Of a DNA stretch of 31,727 nucleotides, positions 26,928 through 31,727 are shown piece after piece. Every line of letters begins with the position of its first letter. Positions within the stretch are counted from its first letter, which is position 1. Origin of the DNA: Sergeia podlipaevii (Eukaryota; Euglenozoa; Kinetoplastea; Trypanosomatida; Trypanosomatidae); contig JASANZ010001998.1 of NCBI GenBank assembly GCA_030849805.1, forward strand, positions 1-31,727, given 5' to 3'. The position numbers and the translations under genes are program-made. The notes beneath the pieces are model-generated. The model ran no database searches and was not told the origin of the DNA. It saw only the letters and a program-made list of their open reading frames with translations.

Positions 26928-28244
26928 TTAGCATAATCGAATAGCAGCAGCTACCATTTCAACAAAGTAACTCTGTGAGCAGAGCATTCGCAGTTCATCT
27001 AGAAAGGTGAAACCGACATCGGCAGCTTCATGCGAGCAAAAGCATTGCTCAGATAGTATACAGAACAACAACAGTTGTTGGAAGGAAAGAAAATCATCAA
27101 ACTGTGCAAAGATTGGCATGTGCTCTTTTAAAAGACTATTATGACAAAACTGTAGCGTTCGTCGATGACACGGAAAAGTCGTATGTTCCCTTCTAAACGT
27201 ATCAGATGATGAAGTACTGCTGGTAAATGTTTTGAACACCACTTGTGGGCATCCAACAGACCGTAGCAACATACGAATGGAACCGAGTTTGCTTCCCAGC
27301 TTAACCTTCCTTACATGATTCGACGAGAAGTGAAATTTGTTAAGGGCTGATAAAAGGAAGTCGGAGGCTGTCGGAAAGAAATGCAACTTCCCCTTGCAAG
27401 TAAGCAAGTTGACACCGGACTTGCCCATTCGTTCAATTAGAAACACATCTTCTGCAATTAATGCTTCCTTCAACTCATCACAAACTACCTTTTGAGCAAA
27501 TAGAACAATTTTTCCTGTTATCTTCTTTAGACCCCTCACGAACATGTGCACACTTTTACATGTGGACAAGTCACCAAACACAAAAGTCACAACTTCTTCC
27601 CAATTTTCCTGCCACGTACAACGAGTATTCGCCATGCACTGAACTTCCAACGTATTTGGTAGTGTGATAGAAAAGCAGTCCCTTTCAACAGTTGATGCTC
27701 TACAACGATTTGCACGATTGGCTTCAAGCAGCATATCATCGAACATCTTCACGTCAAAATCAGCATCCTTTTCCCGAGCTTCAACGGCAGATTGCGAGAG
27801 AGAGCAGAAAGTTTCCTTCATAGAGAAGCCCATAATAAGCGCCATCTGTAAAACGTCACGCTGCACAGCATGGCAATGCCTCACTCCCATCCGTCGTAAA
27901 CTCTCGCACCAAATCAGCAAGCACCGATATTCATAGCGAAACTGGGAGAGCAATGTAGCACACAGCATCACTAGCGTACAATTCTCGTGTGCGTAAAAAG
28001 AACTTCTAAGCATCGTCTGTAAAGCAAATGGCACAACCTGGTTCGCCCTATCACTTCGGCTGTCCAGTACGAAGTCCCTACTACTCACTGCCACTCTTCC
28101 TAAAACATCACCAACAGATAAAAATAAAGATTCACTTAAAGAAAAAAAATAGCGCTGCCTAAACACAACGATAGTCAAATCCCTCAAAAAAGCGCTCAAT
28201 GTGCAACATTCAGACGAACAAAAGTAGCAATCTAAATCCGCCAT
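26928..28244 (-). CDS. Divergent group II chaperonin-fold protein, BBS6/MKKS-like
   Basis: 438 codons from the ATG at 28242-28244. The best-conserved part is residues 215-290: FGDLSTCKSVHMFVRGLKKI, then KIVLFAQKVVCDELKEALIA and EDVFLIERMGKSGVNLL. This matches the apical-domain pattern of TCP-1 chaperonins ('vdlvlcqkvidd..l.yL....i.aieRv....me.l'), and the 'cQKVi' form is closest, from memory, to MKKS/BBS6. Residues 60-100 (DSRSDRANQVVPFALQTMLR, then HENCTLVMLCATLLSQ) fall where chaperonins have 'HPa...l...s..qdeevGDGTtsvvvLag.lL', but the ATP-binding GDGT is gone (AHENCT). In animals MKKS, with BBS10 and BBS12, helps CCT assemble the BBSome, a ciliary cargo adaptor. At 438 residues it is about 100 shorter than true subunits. 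The assignment rests on fold pattern and is not certain. Confidence 0.5.
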   Translation of the reverse strand: MADLDCYFCSSECCTLSAFLRDLTIVVFRQRYFFSLSESLFLSVGDVLGRVAVSSRDFVLDSRSDRANQVVPFALQTMLRSSFYAHENCTLVMLCATLLSQFRYEYRCLLIWCESLRRMGVRHCHAVQRDVLQMALIMGFSMKETFCSLSQSAVEAREKDADFDVKMFDDMLLEANRANRCRASTVERDCFSITLPNTLEVQCMANTRCTWQENWEEVVTFVFGDLSTCKSVHMFVRGLKKITGKIVLFAQKVVCDELKEALIAEDVFLIERMGKSGVNLLTCKGKLHFFPTASDFLLSALNKFHFSSNHVRKVKLGSKLGSIRMLLRSVGCPQVVFKTFTSSTSSSDTFRREHTTFPCHRRTLQFCHNSLLKEHMPIFAQFDDFLSFQQLLLFCILSEQCFCSHEAADVGFTFLDELRMLCSQSYFVEMVAAAIRLC

Positions 28245-28247
28245 CCA

Positions 28248-28278
28248 CTAAGAAGAAAAAAAAAAGCGAAAAACAGAA
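28248..28278 (-). promoter_or_regulatory. Predicted trans-splice acceptor for the chaperonin-like gene
   Basis: Coding-strand TTTTTCGCTTTTTTTTTTCT continuing TCTTAG, with AG at 28248-28249, only three bases before the ATG. First acceptor of the gene array. Confidence 0.6.
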
Positions 28279-28376
28279 ATGCAACAATTCACAAAAAGAG
28301 GGCAGCATAACTACAAAAAGAAAGATATCCACTACCACCAACGAACTGTACAAACACCTCCGCCCTCTCCAAAGTT

Positions 28377-28389
28377 CCCCCCCCCCCCC
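28377..28389 (-). promoter_or_regulatory. 13-nt G tract upstream of the gene array
   Basis: Thirteen consecutive C on the plus strand, G13 on the coding strand, 132 bases upstream of the first gene and 8 bases from the retroelement's target-site duplication. G runs have been reported near polymerase II start regions in trypanosomes. Assigning that role here is inference. Confidence 0.3.
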
Positions 28390-28396
28390 ATATCAT

Positions 28397-28408
28397 CCCG
28401 TAACCCAT
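28397..28408 (-). repeat. 3' copy of the retroelement's 12-bp target-site duplication
   Basis: Coding-strand ATGGGTTACGGG directly after the element's poly(A). The 5' copy at 30540-30551 reads AAGGTTTACGGG: 10 of 12 identical. Twelve bases is the usual duplication length for ingi and L1Tc. Confidence 0.6.
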
Positions 28409-28531
28409 TTTTTTTTTCTTCGTAAACACCTATTCCCAGGTCTGCTCTGGCGCGCCAGCCACCATTCCAAATTCCTCCTTACAAACAATCGCCTAGAGCT
28501 CCATATGCGCAAAGACATGGAGGCCGGCCAC

Positions 28532-29941
28532 TCAGTCAGAGGGCGGTGCGGGGCTCAGGCTAGATCGGATGCTCGATGTGGATCGATATCGCTTTCTGGG
28601 CTTCACCTCACCCTTTTCATCCGTCCTTGTGTGCAAAGCCGAAGCGGGGAGGGGAGGGGATACAGTCTGCTCGGAAGCGGAGACAGCGACGGCCTCTTTA
28701 TTCTTGTCCGGGGAGTCAATAAGAGCCGGAGCAGGTAGTTTGAAGAATTCGGCCAAGTACATGGCAAGCTCCTTGCTGTTGAAGAGTTTGTCTCGCTTTA
28801 TCTCCTGTAGTTTGTACTTACCTCGGATGGTTTCTAGAGCTGGGCAGATGAGGAAGTGACTCGCTGTGTCCACACACTTCGCGTGACGGAACCATGGGTC
28901 TCTCTTTACCTTTTACTGGGCATCATTGTGGCATCTGTCTAAGTGCAATGCGAGGGAGGAATCATTGGCAAATGTCTTACTGCACTGCAGGCAGAGAAGT
29001 CTAGTGGAAGGATTTTGCACAGTAACACGCACGTCCTTCTTCGCAGCAACCGTGTACTGTCTCACCTCAGGGTGCTTAGTGCGCATATGGTAAGCAAGGC
29101 CGAACATGGATGTGTAGGGCCGTTTGCAGAAACTCCACGAGTGCGGCGCGGGGTCCTTCACGTTGGCTTCTGGTGTGCTAGAGTCTCCAACCTTATGCAT
29201 CTTGTACACGTGCACGTGCATATTGCCCTTATACGCATACTCGCTCGGACAGTACAGGCACTTGAATCGCTGTAACGTAACGGACTCCGTCTTCGGCTTG
29301 CGGCGTGGCGGCAGCTCGTTATCTGGTCTTTCGAAGAGTGTCTCACCTGGATGATGCCGTCGTATGTGTTTATTGACAGCGGTAGTGCGAAAGTGTAGTT
29401 CACAGTAGGGACACTTCATCTCCACGTCGTCTTGCTGTCCCTCACGATTTCGACGTGCTTTCATCCGTTGTTCATCTGCTAGAGGAAGGGGCTTGTCTGG
29501 ATGAACTGAGCGTGCATGGCGGACCAGTCACAATGCATGATACTGTTTCTCGCAGTACGGGCACTGATACTTGCCATCCACATGTGCGCAGATGGGCCGC
29601 TTCTGAGGGGTGGGACATTCCGGGGGTGAAGGGCTCGCAACGCCTCCAGCGTTGGGACACTTATGCGCGTCAAAGTGAAGCTGCACTGTGTATTCCTTCC
29701 CGCAATCCGCACATCGCAGGATTGGGCTGCGGAGCCTGACTACTGAAGCAAGGACTTCCAAACGTGGAACTTTAGGTGGGGACGGCGGCATTTCAGTGTG
29801 GTCAGTGAGCGCGTCTATCACCAATTTCTTCTTATCCACCGCCGTTTCTGGGTGGCTCTTAGTCATATGATCTGCTTAGGCCTCTCTCTTTACCGTCTGA
29901 AACTGACAGTGCTGGCAGAGTATCAACTCGCCAATGGGGGG
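28532..29941 (-). pseudogene. Retroelement C-terminal region: C2H2 zinc-finger array and tail, with stops
   Basis: A single reading frame interrupted by TAA 29876-29878, TGA 29528-29530 and TAA 28913-28915, ending at TGA 28532-28534. Fingers in order: CQHCQFQTVKREA-stop-ADHMTKSH; CADCGKEYTVQLHFDAHKC (atypical spacing); CPYCEKQYHAL-stop-LVRHARSVH; CPYCELHFRTTAVNKHIRRH; CLYCPSEYAYKGNMHVHVYK and its last His; WSFCKRPYTSMFGLAYHMRT (first Cys lost); CLQCSKTFANDSSLALHLDR and its last His. After the array comes CVDTASHFLICPALETIRGK, a Cys/His block common in I/ingi-clade C-termini, and a Pro/Ser tail. Two of the stops fall inside fingers. C-terminal C2H2 motifs in ingi/L1Tc proteins bind nucleic acid during integration. 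Confidence 0.75.
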
Positions 29942-30056
29942 TGGGGACTACAACTGCCTTCCTCAACACCGAGGCAGCCTCATTTGCTTGCAGTTTGTGC
30001 ACAGCTGTGGAATGGGTGATGGCGCCATCGACAGGATGTATCTTCCGATAACCTGA

Positions 30057-30464
30057 TCAGCCTGTACAACCAACCATAGTGCGACGAGATGCCACACCGA
30101 AATAAAAACCACTAAAAGAAAAAGGAGCACACTCAGAGGGGAAAAAGTGGGAATCTCCCAAAACTCAAAATTCTACCCTATTTACATCTAACATCTTCCC
30201 CAGCGCTATCCGTTTCCTCTGAGCGAGGCCGCACGCATTCCACTGCGCCACCCTCAAACTAGGTCCCGGATTTAACTCCACGTCACCGCACAGCTGAAGA
30301 AAGCTTTTACGCAAGGTGCATTGTGTAAGTGACGCTGCTGCCAGCCAGTGCGGGCAGCTGTGGGGCGTTGCAACCGTGCTATGTGTCCCAGGTCTCTCAG
30401 ACAAGGATTTACCTCAGGGCTTGTATGCCGAAGTCACGAACCCACAAACGTACGCGAGGTACAT
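30057..30464 (-). pseudogene. Retroelement 5' coding region: 2A-like peptide and truncated endonuclease
   Basis: Starting at ATG 30462-30464 the frame reads into TGA at codon 17 (30414-30416), then on through a 2A-like sequence LCGDVELNPGP (30261-30293) and an endonuclease start to TGA 30165-30167 and TGA 30057-30059. In complete L1Tc-type elements a 2A peptide near the N-terminus separates itself from the polyprotein by ribosome skipping. Only the first roughly 65 residues of the endonuclease remain. The same frame continues for some 40 codons into C-terminal sequence (VDGAITHSTAVHKLQANEAA, then SVLRKAVVVPTPHW) before shifting at a C6 run (29936-29941). Confidence 0.7.
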
Positions 30465-30539
30465 TTGCAGGCTCCTGGCTTCCCCTAGCACGCAGCACTA
30501 GTCCCTGATGCCACGAGGAGGTGGCCGGCATCGTCAGAG
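30463..30539 (-). promoter_or_regulatory. Pr77-like 5' hallmark with HDV-type ribozyme fold
   Basis: Coding strand from 30539 begins CTCTGACGATGCCGGCCACC and continues TCCTCGTGGCATCAGGGACT. It lines up base for base in length with the L1Tc Pr77 start as I remember it. Pairings: P1 CTCTGA (30534-30539) with TCAGGG (30503-30508), one G-U; P3 GCCAC (30521-30525) with GTGGC (30510-30514); and a P4-like hairpin CTAGTGC/GCTAG-type at 30484-30500. In L1Tc these 77 bases act as an internal polymerase II promoter and, in RNA, as a self-cleaving ribozyme trimming the 5' end. Self-cleavage here is not tested; P1 is one pair short. Confidence 0.55.
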
Positions 30540-30551
30540 CCCGTAAACCTT
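30540..30551 (-). repeat. 5' copy of the retroelement's target-site duplication
   Basis: Coding-strand AAGGTTTACGGG immediately before the first base of the Pr77-like sequence; see the matching copy at 28397-28408. Confidence 0.6.
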
Positions 30552-31419
30552 TTTTTTTTTTTTCTGGTAGCACCGACCTTGGTAAGGATCGAAACTGGGC
30601 CGCCGGCGCATGCTAGAAAAGGAGGAAAGGCATTTACGCCTACCGCTACAATCGGTTATGTGGGACTCAGCCATTGGAGAGACACCGAAGCTCATACCCA
30701 CTAAAACCCCCCGAGGTGGAGAATAAAGTTCACCACACTGCCATTTCTAGCATGCGTGGCGACCCAGCCGGCGCTGGATCCCCTGTGGCCGCTCTCCAGT
30801 CATGGGTGTGAAACCATGGCAAAGCCTTGACGACCAACAGGAATGACCTTGACTTGCGTTGGCGCAGCTCAGTGAAGTAAAGAGAAAAGAGTTACCTCCA
30901 TAGTGCTTCCCTCATCGCGAGGTACTAGACGCTTACGGATAGTTCGTTCGAGCAAGAAGCTCAGGAACACCTAGTCCTTTGACGCAGTTCCCCGCGTCTA
31001 CTCTCACCCAGAGTGAGGACCTCAGTTAGGTACAGTAACCAGAGTTATGTACCTATAACGCCTTGAGGAAAGGCGTGGCGGCGTCTGTTGTTAAACCACG
31101 CTGCCAACTGTCTCTACTTCACCCCCAGAGCCGCAGGGGAACTACTCAGACACACACAAAAGAATAATAAGCACACATCGGGAAAAACCTCAGAAAACTC
31201 GTTTTCGACAACGGAAAAAAATCATATCACCACTGAACCACTCGTGAAAAACCACCCTTCCCCGCACCCCGCCCCATAATCCTGGGAACCCCACCAGTTA
31301 GTATCAAACCCGTCAAATTGTCATTTTCAGACTCCAAAATGACCCCATCAAGAACTCTACACCGCTAACACAAAACTTCCCTTGAGGACTCCGACGATCA
31401 CCAACCCAACCCTCCCCTC
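30550..31419. other. Non-coding sequence ending in poly(A), possible older retroposed tail
   Basis: On the minus strand this region ends in A14 (30550-30563), into whose edge the retroelement has inserted. No convincing reading frame is seen on either strand. It has a near-perfect 13-bp inverted repeat (30607-30619 with 30744-30756), a hairpin with 6-bp arms (CGCCTT/AAGGCG) at about 31059-31075, and a possible tRNA-like promoter pair (30586-30648). It could be the 3' part of another retroposon. Origin unknown. Confidence 0.3.
30607..30756. repeat. 13-bp inverted repeat with 124-base loop
   Basis: CGCATGCTAGAAA at 30607-30619 and its exact reverse complement TTTCTAGCATGCG at 30744-30756. Neighbouring GCCGGCG sequences on both sides are also complementary in part, extending the possible stem. 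Confidence 0.6.
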
Positions 31420-31725
31420 TTAACAGAGACCATACCTACCTACCACTACCCACGCCACTGGAAGAACCGCGTGGCTTGTGCCGCCACCGACCCCAACACC
31501 GACCCCGTCAAAAATCCCATATTCTCCCCTCCACCGCTTGACCTCCTCGCCAATCCTGTGCCCGATCCCGTCGCCGCCCCCCTGGCCAGTCCCCTGACCT
31601 CTCCCGTGGCTTCCCCCGTGGCCTGTCCCCTGGCCTGCCCCGTGGCCTGTCCCGTGGCCTATCCACCTACCTGTCCCGAGGCCTGTACCTTGGCCTGCCC
31701 CGTGGCCTGTACCTTGGCCTGCCCC
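31420..31725 (-). CDS. Possible 3' end of a Gly-rich repeat protein (doubtful)
   Basis: Open from the right edge to TAA 31420-31422, about 101 codons. It encodes alternating-glycine repeats (GTGHGAGQG-type) in its first 60 codons and then non-repetitive sequence (WRGEYGIFDGVGVGVGGG). The opposite strand is also open here (PVACPLAC-type repeats from about 31366, no ATG), so openness may only reflect the 12-base repeat. Kept as a low-confidence call because its strand agrees with the rest of the window. Confidence 0.2.
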   Translation of the reverse strand, partial: GAGQGTGHGAGQGTGLGTGRWIGHGTGHGAGQGTGHGGSHGRGQGTGQGGGDGIGHRIGEEVKRWRGEYGIFDGVGVGVGGGTSHAVLPVAWVVVGRYGLC

Positions 31726-31727
31726 GT
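31580..31727. repeat. GC-rich 12/24-bp tandem repeat at the right edge
   Basis: Plus-strand units close to CCCGTGGCCTGT, with CCCCTGGCCTGC and TACCTTGGCCTG variants. The last part repeats with a 24-base period (CCCGTGGCCTGT + ACCTTGGCCTGC). The array continues past the window. Unit length is a multiple of three, keeping frames open on both strands. Confidence 0.75.

Larger units (their letters stand above)
28408..30539 (-). mobile_element. Degenerate, internally deleted ingi/L1Tc-like non-LTR retrotransposon
   Basis: About 2.13 kb on the minus strand. In order: Pr77-like 5' end (30463-30539); ATG at 30462-30464; 2A-like GDVELNPGP (30261-30287); start of an APE-type endonuclease (SLRVAQWNACGLAQRKRIAL, then VLGDSHFFPSECAPFSFSGF, SRRTMVG); then, near 30060, a jump to C-terminal sequence. 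The rest of the endonuclease, the reverse transcriptase and RNase H are missing, roughly 3-4 kb compared with complete elements of this family. The C-terminal part carries a C2H2 zinc-finger array and a tail, followed by a 3' UTR and A10 (28408-28417). A 12-bp duplication flanks it. Six in-frame stops and one frameshift show it is long dead. Such 5'+3' relics are how non-autonomous copies (RIME, NARTc) arise. Confidence 0.8.

Noticed and set aside
30572..30656. Functional tRNA gene
   Set aside because: A closing stem and box-like sequences exist, but no D arm, anticodon arm or T stem can be formed.
31088..31279. 63-codon plus-strand ORF
   Set aside because: Polar, low-complexity translation with no motif, on the strand opposite to every supported gene, inside repeat-like sequence.

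Overview
The window looks like nuclear DNA of a trypanosomatid (kinetoplastid protist). Twelve intron-free protein-coding loci, one of them split by a frameshift, all lie on the minus strand. They are separated by A/T-rich spacers with long homopolymer runs. Most spacers carry, on the coding strand, a polypyrimidine tract followed by the first AG a short way before the ATG, which is the signature of spliced-leader trans-splicing. No bacterial-type ribosome binding sites or operon overlaps are seen. The right end holds the remains of a non-LTR retrotransposon of the ingi/L1Tc kind, typical of trypanosomatids. I cannot assign a genus.

Layout in the direction of transcription (right to left). 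The right edge (about 31.4-31.7 kb) is a GC-rich 12/24-bp tandem repeat. Between 30.56 and 31.4 kb is non-coding sequence ending, on the minus strand, in a 14-nt poly(A), probably the tail of an older retroposed copy. From 30539 to 28408 is a dead, internally deleted ingi/L1Tc-like element. It keeps a Pr77/HDV-ribozyme-like 5' end, an ATG, a 2A-like peptide and the start of the endonuclease. It then jumps to a seven-finger C2H2 array and C-terminal tail, ends in poly(A), and has a 12-bp target-site duplication matching at 10 of 12 positions. A run of 13 G lies just downstream of it, directly before the gene array.

The gene array then reads: a divergent chaperonin-fold protein resembling BBS6/MKKS (26928-28244); a small acidic coiled-coil protein; the translation factor OLA1/YchF; a PP2C phosphatase; a four-helix membrane protein; a MORN-repeat protein; the transcription elongation factor SPT5; an acyl-CoA oxidase-like flavoprotein split by a frameshift (14436-16681); a basic low-complexity protein with a C-terminal PH-like domain; two large proteins of unknown function; the rRNA pseudouridine N1-methyltransferase NEP1/EMG1 with an added RGG domain; and, running off the left edge, a UVRAG/Vps38-like subunit of the class III PI3-kinase complex.

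As usual in these organisms, neighbours share transcription but not function. The set mixes ribosome biogenesis, transcription, translation, lipid oxidation, membrane traffic and probable cilium or cytoskeleton proteins. The points most worth a second look are the retroelement's anatomy, the UVRAG-like and BBS6-like proteins (both easily left as hypothetical by automatic annotation), and the one-base break in the acyl-CoA oxidase.
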